Assembly (NCBI GenBank): GCA_946616535.1
Contig: CAMOJA010000044.1
Span: 1 to 5,310, forward strand
Source: an uncultured Bacteroidales bacterium
Lineage (GTDB): Bacteria > Bacteroidota > Bacteroidia > Bacteroidales > Paludibacteraceae
DNA length: 5,310 nucleotides
Reading direction: 5' to 3'
The notes below the pieces were generated by a model. That model was not told where the DNA came from and did no database searches. It saw only the letters and a list, made by a program, of their open reading frames with translations. Every line of letters begins with the position of its first letter. Position 1 is the first letter of the stretch. Of this stretch, positions 1 to 5,310 are shown piece by piece. Both the position numbers and the translations under genes were made by a program.

Positions 1-593
1 TTGCCGAGCGTTGCCATCGAATGTTCGGATTTGTCAACACGCTACTTACTACGGATAACAACGAGCAGTTCGTCGGTCTCTACAGTCGTATAGAGAAATA
101 TGAAGCCATTACAGACCGGATGGAGATAGAGATTGCCACATATTTGCGGCGCGTGAGCGAGGGACGCTTGTCCGACAGTTCGAAAGCCCAAATCACGAAA
201 ATGCTGCGTCAGGTGGACGAACTGGAATCCATCGGCGACAGCTGTTTCCATCTGGCGCGGACGCTCAGTCGCAAACGTGAGAACTGCACGGAGGCTTTCA
301 CGGACGAACAGATGCAGCACATTACGCAAATGATGACGCTCACAGACACCTCGCTCAGCAATATGGAGAACCTATTGGAGCAAGACAGTCCTCTTACGGA
401 AGACCAGACAGCCTACAGCCACAACTTGGAGAATGAAATCAATAACTACCGCAACGAACTCAAATCGCGCAACCTGCAGGACATTGACGCCGGACGGTAT
501 AGTTACCAGTTAGGTGTCTTCTATGTGGATTTTATCTGCGAGTGCGAGAGACTTGCTGATTATGTCATTAATATCGTAGAAACCAACGAATAA
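1..593 (+). CDS. Na/Pi cotransporter family protein, C-terminal PhoU-like domain (5' end outside window)
   Basis: This is the 3' end of a sodium/phosphate cotransporter (NptA/PNaS family) gene. The frame is open from the first complete codon at base 3 (AERCHR before the first Met at 21), so the Met at 21 is internal and the real start lies upstream. Only about 197 residues are visible, all in the cytoplasmic helical PhoU-like tail; the membrane part that carries Na+ and phosphate is missing. Two PhoU-type motifs are visible: ELESIGDSC in the first helical bundle and CECERLADYVINIVE near the end. Other parts fit the family, such as SRIEKYEAITDRMEIEIA and VSEGRLS. Full-length Bacteroidota relatives are usually near 560-600 residues. 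It ends in TAA and converges with the deiminase gene, with a 128-base gap. The family call is from recognised motifs; the phosphate role is inferred. Confidence 0.85.
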   Translation, partial: AERCHRMFGFVNTLLTTDNNEQFVGLYSRIEKYEAITDRMEIEIATYLRRVSEGRLSDSSKAQITKMLRQVDELESIGDSCFHLARTLSRKRENCTEAFTDEQMQHITQMMTLTDTSLSNMENLLEQDSPLTEDQTAYSHNLENEINNYRNELKSRNLQDIDAGRYSYQLGVFYVDFICECERLADYVINIVETNE

Positions 594-605
594 TTAACAA
601 AAAAC

Positions 606-634
606 TTGCATATGTCAAAAAAATACTACCTTTG
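606..634 (+). promoter_or_regulatory. Bacteroidota-type promoter facing into the 3' end of the deiminase gene
   Basis: TTG at 606-608 and TACCTTTG at 627-634, with 18 bases between them, closely match the Bacteroidota consensus (TTG near -33, TAnnTTTG near -7). Transcription would start near 641 on the plus strand. No convincing plus-strand gene follows: the next gene, from 722, is on the opposite strand. The only short ORF starting right there is 645-773 (42 residues, Arg- and Cys-rich), which overlaps the end of the deiminase gene and resembles nothing I know. The site may be an orphan promoter, drive an antisense RNA, or be a chance match. Confidence 0.5.
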
Positions 635-721
635 CAGCGTCAAAATGAGTTTATGCAACCGATTGATTTTGCGGACATATTATCGACGGAGTTACAACTC
701 GCGCACGCGGTACGAAGAATG

Positions 722-1972
722 TCAGTGTTTCATTCTGTTCATTACTTGCGTCATGCAATGCGCGGCGCCGTAACCGTCTATCAGGCTTTCCAACGGCACC
801 CACTCTACTTTCACTCCGGCATCGCGAAGCCGTTGCTGCAATGCCGCACTCTGACCGCCCACCGCCATGATATGACGTGGCGCAATGGTCAGATAATTAT
901 TGGCATAGTGCATTTCGTCCTCACGGTCTATCGGGATAATCTGCATACCCCGTTCGCGCAGGAAACCCACAAACGGCATATCTTCCGTGATGAGGCGATA
1001 CTCCTTCTCTCCGGCTGCACGGGCATAGATGTCGCATGTCGCGTATTCCGGCTCATCCGGCTTTGCCTCCAGACGGCTGCGCACCATCGTACACAGATTT
1101 CTGTCGATGATATTGAAATACGTATCGAGGTGCATCTGCATCTGCCAGAACTTATGGTCGCGTACGACGACAACCGTGTCATGTCCGAACGCGTCAGCCT
1201 CCATCACTTGACGGATGCCCTCTCGGTTCGTCCGCATGCCGCAGCCGATGAGCGAGACGGTGCCGGCAGGGAAATAATCGCCGCCCTCCAGCCGTCCCTC
1301 ACCTTCTATACGCAGCACCGGATCCACTCCTAAATGATGGTAGCAAACCTCGATGATATCTGTCTCAGGCGCACGCTGTGAGGAATTCATCTTACAAATC
1401 ACATGTCCGCGCGGAGTGGTAATACTCTGGTCCCGCGTGAAATAGAGGTTCATCAGCGGGTTCTGGATATACTGCGCCTCATAACCGGTGTTATTGTCCG
1501 TGCAGTTGAGTTTGACCGTCGGTTGCAACAAGATGCAACGGATCAAATCGCCGCGGCTCATCTCTCTTATCGTCTGCTCGCGATATAATTCCGAAGCCTC
1601 GGCGTCCTCACCGGGGATAGCGGATATATCGTACCGCAACACTTTGGAGGCCAACACCCGCAAGGTGTCAATGCCCGTCTCTTTCAAGATTTCTTCAACC
1701 TTATATACACGGATACCGTTCTTCTCCAACAGACGGATATACTCGCGGTGCTCCGCAGCGGCCTGCTCTACATCAAAATAATGCTCAAACAAGCCTGCCG
1801 AAGGGTGTATCACACCATTAAACAGTTCCGCACCGGGGGTGTGCATCAAAATATCTCCTGCTTCGCTCCATTCCGCCTGCGGATACGCCATCTCGCTTTT
1901 CGGCGTCGGCTGGCATGACACCATGTACACAGCGCATAACGCCATGATTAAGAATAATAGTTCTTTTTTCAT
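722..1972 (-). CDS. Arginine deiminase family protein with lipoprotein signal peptide
   Basis: A 416-residue member of the arginine deiminase (ArcA-type, EC 3.5.3.6) branch of the guanidino-group-modifying superfamily, expected to convert L-arginine to citrulline and ammonia. The catalytic set is complete, numbered from the chosen start: D181 in FTRD, E229 in EGGD, H281 and D283 in HLDT, and nucleophile C406 in GYGAAHCMT. The N-terminal SEAGxxxxHTPG motif is present as SEAGDILMHTPG. Length is close to the usual ~410. Unlike cytosolic ArcA, it opens with a signal peptide (MKKELLFLIMALCAVYMVSC) ending in a lipobox, C20 followed by QPT. An upstream Met at 1993 adds only MAEGISD and would spoil the basic signal-peptide start, so 1972 was chosen. 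It begins 5 bases after the stop of the DUF1295 3' fragment, and a GAAGG lies 10 bases before the ATG inside that fragment. No arcB, arcC or arcD is next to it. Family call is firm; export is inferred from the signal, and the substrate could differ from free arginine. Confidence 0.88.
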   Translation of the reverse strand: MKKELLFLIMALCAVYMVSCQPTPKSEMAYPQAEWSEAGDILMHTPGAELFNGVIHPSAGLFEHYFDVEQAAAEHREYIRLLEKNGIRVYKVEEILKETGIDTLRVLASKVLRYDISAIPGEDAEASELYREQTIREMSRGDLIRCILLQPTVKLNCTDNNTGYEAQYIQNPLMNLYFTRDQSITTPRGHVICKMNSSQRAPETDIIEVCYHHLGVDPVLRIEGEGRLEGGDYFPAGTVSLIGCGMRTNREGIRQVMEADAFGHDTVVVVRDHKFWQMQMHLDTYFNIIDRNLCTMVRSRLEAKPDEPEYATCDIYARAAGEKEYRLITEDMPFVGFLRERGMQIIPIDREDEMHYANNYLTIAPRHIMAVGGQSAALQQRLRDAGVKVEWVPLESLIDGYGAAHCMTQVMNRMKH

Positions 1973-1977
1973 ATCGC

Positions 1978-2076
1978 TTATGCCTTCAGCCATTCATATT
2001 TTGCTACGGAAATAGGCAGTAACGGTATCAGGATAGGCGTTTTCTTCACATACGCCTGATATTCGGGGTCAATGCC
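1978..2076 (-). pseudogene. Displaced 3' end of a DUF1295-family gene (direct-repeat copy A)
   Basis: Read on the minus strand, this encodes GIDPEYQAYVKKTP, then ILIPLLPISVAKYEWLKA and TAA. That is the C-terminus of the intact DUF1295 protein at 3415-4209, with one Ile for Asn change and one missing Tyr. At DNA level I count 83 of 96 aligned bases identical plus a 3-base gap; the longest exact run is 18 bases (2054-2071 against 3494-3511). Twelve of the 13 mismatches are synonymous. The frame stays open upstream to 2208, but that part (ending HYPHLAEWGK) has no clear similarity to the intact protein and no ATG or other credible start, and it overlaps the lipoprotein gene. The fragment therefore looks untranslated by itself. 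It ends 5 bases before the deiminase ATG and may hold that gene's translation start region. Confidence 0.85.
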
Positions 2077-2128
2077 TTTTCCCCATTCTGCAAGATGCGG
2101 ATAGTGCTCTATAAATTGCAGTGCAATT

Positions 2129-2329
2129 TCATGGGGTGTCAATCCAATTGCACATGACTGATGCCCTGTCGAAAGAAAATACTTCTCCTTGATTGATAAT
2201 AGTATCCTTCAATTGCTTCTCATAACTGAAACTTGTCGGTCCATACGCGCCGTCTTTCATATAACCTTCCGCAATCGTGCAGGAAGTCAGCAGCGCAGCC
2301 AGTGCCAATAGTATAAGTTTATCTTTCAT
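2129..2329 (-). CDS. Small putative lipoprotein, 66 residues, possibly truncated
   Basis: The start MKDKLILLALAALLTSC is a clear lipoprotein signal peptide, with lipobox LLTSC and the modified Cys at residue 17. The mature part would be only about 50 residues, beginning CTIAEGYMKDGAYGP and ending CNWIDTP. I do not recognise a family. The ATG lies 9 bases after the stop of the TraB-like gene, so the two are very likely co-transcribed. The second half of the gene overlaps another open frame (2208-1978) that runs into the displaced DUF1295 tail; a net one-base change would join the two frames into a longer protein. The present stop may therefore reflect a frameshift or truncation at the cassette edge. 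The signal peptide is solid; whether the 66-residue product is the complete original gene is uncertain. Confidence 0.6.
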   Translation of the reverse strand: MKDKLILLALAALLTSCTIAEGYMKDGAYGPTSFSYEKQLKDTIINQGEVFSFDRASVMCNWIDTP

Positions 2330-2338
2330 AATTATTCA

Positions 2339-3250
2339 CTAATCGTACATCAACTTCACCTTCAGTTCGGGATAAACTTGAGCAAGCGCCTCCTTTATGC
2401 TAATGACATGCCCTGCTCCAATAATCAAAACACTCTTTTGATAAGGATGTTTTTTCAGTTGCTCTGCAATATTTTCCGCTATCCGCATATTCCTCCCATC
2501 CCATAGTTGCTGCACAGCCCGGCTGTATTCATTGGGGTCAGTAACATATCGACAGGAGTTTATCTCATAGTATCTTTGTAGCGTTTCCGGCTTGTTCGTA
2601 TATTTCCCTAAATTTCCCCACATAGCCGGCCATATACAGTTTCGATTGTCCTTTTTTATCAGTTTGACAAGTATGAGATTGTCGCCCTCTTTGCCGGCTT
2701 CCATCGCATTTTCCCATGCACGTTGGTATTCCGGCTCGGTCTGATGATCATCAACGGGCAGCAATTCGGTTATTCCCATTGAGACAGCAAGCGGAAATAT
2801 CAAGTCTTCATTTTCCCGCCGCTGTGGCTTCTTGGATCCTGCCGTTCCATACGTTTTTAGATAATTATAATAGGTGTGGTTGGCTCTGTCTCGTTTCTGC
2901 AAATAGGCATTTGCCAGGAAGGAAAAATCACAGGAATCCATATCTGACAGCTGTTTGGCTCGCAAAATCTGGAATCGCTGCTCGTCAATAATATTGACTT
3001 GAGAAACAGAATCAGCAAGTTTTAAGAACCGAGGTGTGAAATTTTTGAGACTCAAAGTGTCCTCCGGGGAAATATCCTCAACAAAGATAGCCTCTGGATT
3101 ATATTCCTTGGCATATTTGAGAAGGGGTTTATAACTATGGCTCACAACACTCGGGACTGTGTGCATCGTACCAATAATTAACAACTCCTTTTCTTGCGCA
3201 AAAACATTCAGCATCAATAATGCTGCTATCGAAGTAATTATTACCTTCAT
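2339..3250 (-). CDS. Exported TraB/GumN/DUF5694-like protein (Tiki superfamily)
   Basis: A 303-residue protein with a signal peptide MKVIITSIAALLMLNVFA, cleavage probably before QEKE, so periplasmic or secreted. The layout is that of the TraB/Tiki/EreA-like fold. A first GxxH (GTMH, residues 27-30) follows strand ELLII; an acidic pair ED (58-59) follows IFV; VDDHQ lies at 166-170; RNMRIAENI (253-261) corresponds to the R/N..MA..I helix; and a second GxxH (GAGH, 278-281) follows SVLII. Some superfamily members are metal-dependent peptidases; what this one acts on cannot be told. A Met 18 bases upstream (3268) would add MNFPNS; the inner Met was preferred because it gives a normal signal-peptide start. 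It heads the AT-rich cassette with the small lipoprotein gene. No clear promoter is seen in the 165 bases before it, so read-through from the DUF1295 gene is possible. Confidence 0.7.
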   Translation of the reverse strand: MKVIITSIAALLMLNVFAQEKELLIIGTMHTVPSVVSHSYKPLLKYAKEYNPEAIFVEDISPEDTLSLKNFTPRFLKLADSVSQVNIIDEQRFQILRAKQLSDMDSCDFSFLANAYLQKRDRANHTYYNYLKTYGTAGSKKPQRRENEDLIFPLAVSMGITELLPVDDHQTEPEYQRAWENAMEAGKEGDNLILVKLIKKDNRNCIWPAMWGNLGKYTNKPETLQRYYEINSCRYVTDPNEYSRAVQQLWDGRNMRIAENIAEQLKKHPYQKSVLIIGAGHVISIKEALAQVYPELKVKLMYD

Positions 3251-3331
3251 TGAATTAGGAAAATTCATTCTTGATTATTCTGAGTATTCCGTTCATGGTA
3301 CCAATTTGACATCTTGAACAATTTGATTAGT

Positions 3332-3409
3332 TTATAGACTAATTTTATCTGTTCCTGGTTTTTCAGTAGCCAAGAGCGAAAGCAAACAGAAAAATTAGGA
3401 ACTTTTCAT
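3332..3409 (-). pseudogene. Broken signal-peptide start downstream of the DUF1295 gene
   Basis: Five bases after the DUF1295 stop, an ATG at 3409 opens ATG AAA AGT TCC TAA. With one extra A in the A-run it would read MKKFLIFLFAFALG, a normal signal-peptide start, then hit a stop. Without the extra base the same frame resumes after the TAA as FFCLLSLLATEKPGTDKISL and stops. The placement (stop, 5 bases, ATGAAAA) mirrors the deiminase gene start after the second DUF1295 tail. It is most simply the decayed start of an exported protein once encoded behind this DUF1295 gene. Short hydrophobic stretches can arise by chance, so confidence is limited. Confidence 0.4.
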
Positions 3410-3414
3410 AACAC

Positions 3415-3516
3415 TCATGCCTTGAGCCATTCGTATTTGGCTACGGAATAAATAGGTAGCAACGGAATCAGAATCGGAGTCTTCTTCACGTATGCCTGAT
3501 ATTCGGGGTCATTGCC
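3415..3516. repeat. Direct-repeat copy B, inside the intact DUF1295 gene
   Basis: This is the partner of the 1978-2076 repeat, in the same orientation, covering the last ~32 codons and stop of the intact DUF1295 gene. The two copies flank the broken signal peptide, the TraB-like gene and the small lipoprotein gene. Similarity ends sharply just before GxDPEYQ on one side. On the other side it extends only to the shared layout of stop, 5-base spacer and ATGAAAA. Confidence 0.85.
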
Positions 3517-4209
3517 ATAGGCGGCGTTCTGACGCAGTTCCAGCCGGCGTGCGCCGCTGAACATCACAAACACAATACCAGCGTACCCGATAGCCACAAT
3601 CAGCCATTGCCACCAGTTCAGCCCTGCGCCAATGGCGCTGAGCAACGCCCCCGTCCAGATGGACACTTCGCCCAGGTAGTTCGGGCAGCGGACTATACGG
3701 TACAGACCGGAATCCACAAACCGCTTCGGGTTCTTTTTCTTCGCGGCACTCTTCTGCGCATCGCTGATGCTCTCCAGCAATATGCCGCAAGCCACAACCG
3801 CCGCACCAATCCATGCCCATAACTCGCTATCATGCGGTCCGTTCGCCAGCCGGAAAGCCACAGGGCTCACCTGCGCCACGTACAGCAGCGCGCAGAACAG
3901 CCATATCATGATCATCACGCCGGCAGGCTTCTTCTCCGAATGACCCTCGCCGTAGAGGATCTTACGGTACCCAACCGCCTTGCGTTCGCGCACCAAAAGA
4001 TACGTACCAAGCCGGATTCCGAAAATCAGCAGCAGCACTAACATCGCCGCGGTCGGCACACTCAGGTTCGCGTGGTATAGCACGCCCATCGTGATTGCTA
4101 GAGCGGCTATGCCGTACCCGTAACCGAGACTGAAGAAATACACGAAGTATTTCCACCCCACTGCGGACACCGCCATCGCCACCGCAAAAAGAATCAATAA
4201 ATCCATCAT
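3415..4209 (-). CDS. DUF1295 / isoprenylcysteine carboxyl methyltransferase-like membrane protein
   Basis: A 264-residue integral membrane protein of the DUF1295 (steroid 5-alpha-reductase / ICMT-like) group. Hydrophobic segments fall near residues 2-18, 22-45, 53-72, 97-119, 130-147, 183-195 and 198-218. Family motifs appear in order: ESISDAQK (146-153), GLYR (168-171), RCPNYLGE (174-181), then the cytoplasmic-looking tail with DPEYQAYVKKTP (234-245). The usual RHPNYxGE has Cys in place of His here. Length fits the family. Relatives are annotated as methyltransferases or reductases by fold, and no substrate can be assigned. Two adjacent Met codons open the gene; either could start it. It follows the symporter gene by 74 bases and its stop is 5 bases before a broken signal-peptide ORF. 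Its last 32 codons are repeated at 1978-2076. Confidence 0.85.
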   Translation of the reverse strand: MMDLLILFAVAMAVSAVGWKYFVYFFSLGYGYGIAALAITMGVLYHANLSVPTAAMLVLLLIFGIRLGTYLLVRERKAVGYRKILYGEGHSEKKPAGVMIMIWLFCALLYVAQVSPVAFRLANGPHDSELWAWIGAAVVACGILLESISDAQKSAAKKKNPKRFVDSGLYRIVRCPNYLGEVSIWTGALLSAIGAGLNWWQWLIVAIGYAGIVFVMFSGARRLELRQNAAYGNDPEYQAYVKKTPILIPLLPIYSVAKYEWLKA

Positions 4210-4253
4210 AGTATTTTTGTTTTATGTTAATTTGTACTCATATTGACTTTTTT

Positions 4254-4283
4254 ATACATAAGGACACCTTTTTTAGTGTCAAC
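4254..4283 (-). promoter_or_regulatory. Possible promoter/operator with inverted repeat before the DUF1295 gene
   Basis: The 74-base gap between the symporter stop and the DUF1295 start holds an inverted repeat, GACAC (4263-4267) and GTGTC (4276-4280), around an 8-base T-rich centre. On the minus strand it overlaps a TTGACA (4282-4277), with TATGTATAA-like sequence 16-20 bases further on. There is no Bacteroidota TAnnTTTG box, and no U-run follows the hairpin on the minus strand, so a terminator is not supported. It may be a weak promoter with an operator, or AT-rich spacer. Confidence 0.25.
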
Positions 4284-5159
4284 TTATTTCAGGACAAGAC
4301 ATACATACGCCAACAGGACAAGGTTCATCACCAGTGCGTAGATGATTGCCGGTATAGCAATGATCTCATTGTTAAATATCAAGGGACTGCAGGCAATAGT
4401 TATCGCCTGCGCAGCGTTCTGCATACCGATCTCAATAACTAATGTCCGCCGCTCTCTGCCGCTCAACCGGAACAGCCATGCCAGCAACGCGCCGCAGCCC
4501 GTCGTGGCAAGAATCAGAACCGTCATCATCAGCCCCAACGAACCGAACTCGGCAACGATAGTCTGCCTGTGCTGGAGGAAGAAAACGGTCACTAACAGCA
4601 CCAGCGCCGGCATGGCGATACGTTTGAGCACATTATGTATCTTCGTTGCCGTCTCCGGGCGATAGAGATTCACAATAAATCCCACAGAGATAGGTGCGAC
4701 CATCAGCACGATATTCTGTATCAGCAGTTTGCCGACGGGCAGATGGATATTCACCGCTTCCCCTACTCCGTCAGTCACCCACGCCATGATAAGCGGCAGG
4801 GTGAAGAGCGTGAGGATACTGCTGCACGCCGTCAGCGTCACCGACAGCGCCACATCGCCTTTCGCCAGCATCGAAAACACATTGCTCGAACTCCCGCCCG
4901 GACTGCACGCCACCAGCATGATACCGATGATAAACAGCGGCGAAAGTGCAAACTCAGAATTCGTAATTTGTAATTCGTAATTCGTAATTAGAATCAGCCC
5001 CCACGCGATGAGCGGCAGCAGGATAATCTGCCCGACCAGCCCGATAATCACCGGCTTTGGCCGTTCGGCTATCAGTCTGAAATCAGCAGGCTTGAGCACC
5101 AAACCCAAGTCAAACATCAGAATAGTTAATATCGGCAGTACGATAAAGATGGTGTTCAT
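4284..5159 (-). CDS. Bile acid:sodium symporter (BASS) family transporter
   Basis: A 291-residue, multi-spanning inner-membrane transporter of the BASS (SBF/ASBT-like) family, expected to move an organic anion with Na+. Family marks are clear: LKPADFR after the first helix, CSPGGSSSN (85-93), AKGDVALSVTLT (99-110), and EIGMQNAAQAI (243-253). By alignment to the Neisseria ASBT structure as I recall it, the Na+ ligands S/N of the GGxxSN motif, the following S and T, and E/Q of the ExxxQ motif all appear kept (S92, N93, S106, T110, E243, Q247). A stretch rich in polar residues (57-70, ITNYELQITNSEF) sits between helices 2 and 3, where the family has a short loop; it is encoded by a 7-base tandem repeat and adds about 11 residues. 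The substrate is unknown; relatives carry bile acids, pantoate and keto acids. The start at 5159 is preceded by an in-frame stop within 30 bases, so it is well fixed. Confidence 0.9.
   Translation of the reverse strand: MNTIFIVLPILTILMFDLGLVLKPADFRLIAERPKPVIIGLVGQIILLPLIAWGLILITNYELQITNSEFALSPLFIIGIMLVACSPGGSSSNVFSMLAKGDVALSVTLTACSSILTLFTLPLIMAWVTDGVGEAVNIHLPVGKLLIQNIVLMVAPISVGFIVNLYRPETATKIHNVLKRIAMPALVLLVTVFFLQHRQTIVAEFGSLGLMMTVLILATTGCGALLAWLFRLSGRERRTLVIEIGMQNAAQAITIACSPLIFNNEIIAIPAIIYALVMNLVLLAYVCLVLK
4958..4989. repeat. Heptanucleotide tandem repeat (AATTCGT)n inside the symporter gene
   Basis: About 4.6 copies of a 7-base unit: AATTCGT (4958), AATTTGT (4965), AATTCGT (4972), AATTCGT (4979), then AATT (4986-4989) before the pattern is lost. 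On the coding strand it reads as repeats of ATTACGA, giving the ITNYELQITNSEF segment in the loop between helices 2 and 3. Because the unit is not a multiple of three, adding or losing one unit would shift the frame, and only steps of three units keep it. Confidence 0.9.
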
Positions 5160-5248
5160 AGAGTTCTTTACTATTTCGTTCTATACTATTCCGTCTTTTG
5201 CGCCCCATTTGCCGTAATAATCGTGCCCTTGTGGCTAAGAATACGCTG

Positions 5249-5280
5249 CAAAAGGTACTGCTTTTTTCCGGATTGTGCAA
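5249..5280 (-). promoter_or_regulatory. Bacteroidota-type promoter of the symporter gene
   Basis: On the minus strand TTG (5280-5278) is followed after 20 bases by TACCTTTTG (5257-5249), one T longer than the TAnnTTTG consensus. The expected start of transcription is near 5242, giving a leader of about 80 bases before the symporter ATG. It is probably the main promoter of the minus-strand gene group, since no equally good site is seen before the downstream genes. Confidence 0.5.
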
Positions 5281-5310
5281 GTCTTTTATGCTATTTGCCC
5301 GATTTTTCTT

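Noticed and set aside
594..721. Terminator between the convergent Na/Pi and deiminase genes
   Set aside because: I found only 4-5 base inverted repeats such as GAGTTGTAACTC with no U-run on either strand.
632..1333. Long plus-strand ORF (233 codons) downstream of the plus-strand promoter
   Set aside because: It lies opposite the deiminase gene, whose catalytic motifs prove the minus frame. It needs a TTG start, is His- and Arg-rich as expected of an antisense shadow, and shows no family.
3326..3343. Perfect 6-base inverted repeat ATTAGT...ACTAAT as a terminator
   Set aside because: The stem is short and AT-rich, and no U-run follows on the minus strand where the genes are. A T-run follows only on the plus strand, which has no gene there.
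3509..4156. Further ORFs on both strands overlapping the DUF1295 gene
   Set aside because: They are shadows of a GC-rich membrane protein gene, and none has a recognisable domain.
4262..4280. GACAC/GTGTC hairpin as terminator of the symporter gene
   Set aside because: It has only five base pairs and no U-run after it on the minus strand, so it is listed only as a possible regulatory repeat.
4284..5217. Several plus-strand ORFs opposite the symporter gene, up to 112 codons
   Set aside because: They are Arg/His/Ser-rich antisense shadows with no motifs, while the minus frame is a clear BASS transporter.
5160..5241. Upstream ORF in the symporter leader (ATG at 5208)
   Set aside because: It would encode about 32 residues out of frame and overlap the symporter start, but shows no leader-peptide pattern or hairpins to suggest attenuation.

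Overview
The window looks like a chromosomal segment of a Bacteroidota (Bacteroidales-type) bacterium. Promoter-like sites have the form TTG, about 18-20 bases, then TAnnTTTG. Start codons lack strong Shine-Dalgarno sequences, signal peptides carry the Bacteroidota-style lipobox S-C, and the protein families fit (Na/Pi cotransporter with a PhoU tail, DUF1295 protein, TraB/DUF5694-like exported protein). No RNA gene, CRISPR array, transposase or integrase was seen.

Layout. Bases 1-593 (+) are the 3' end of a Na/Pi cotransporter gene. Everything else of substance is on the minus strand and converges on it. In transcription order these are a bile acid:sodium symporter (BASS) family gene (5159-4284) behind a Bacteroidota-type promoter; a DUF1295 / isoprenylcysteine methyltransferase-like membrane protein gene (4209-3415); a broken signal-peptide start (3409-3332); an exported TraB/DUF5694-like gene (3250-2339); a 66-codon lipoprotein gene (2329-2129); a displaced second copy of the DUF1295 gene's 3' end (2076-1978); and a gene for an arginine deiminase carrying a lipoprotein signal (1972-722).

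The most interesting structure is the middle. The last ~32 codons of the DUF1295 gene occur twice, about 1.4 kb apart, as direct repeats of 99 and 102 bases. By my alignment they match at 83 of 96 positions plus one codon gap, and 12 of the 13 mismatches are synonymous. Each copy is followed by a 5-base spacer and then an ATG: one opens the deiminase gene, the other opens a broken signal peptide. Between the copies lies the TraB-like plus lipoprotein cassette, which is visibly more AT-rich in the lines sampled. This looks like a cassette inserted at a gene's 3' end, or a tandem duplication whose middle was replaced, in a locus that was once DUF1295 followed directly by the deiminase.

Two other points stand out. 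The deiminase keeps all catalytic residues of cytosolic ArcA but has a lipobox, so it probably acts outside the cytoplasm. The symporter gene carries a 7-base tandem repeat inside its coding sequence, adding about 11 residues; a gain or loss of one unit would shift the reading frame. No shared pathway links the minus-strand genes. They may be co-transcribed, but they look like an accessory group of envelope and transport functions rather than one system.
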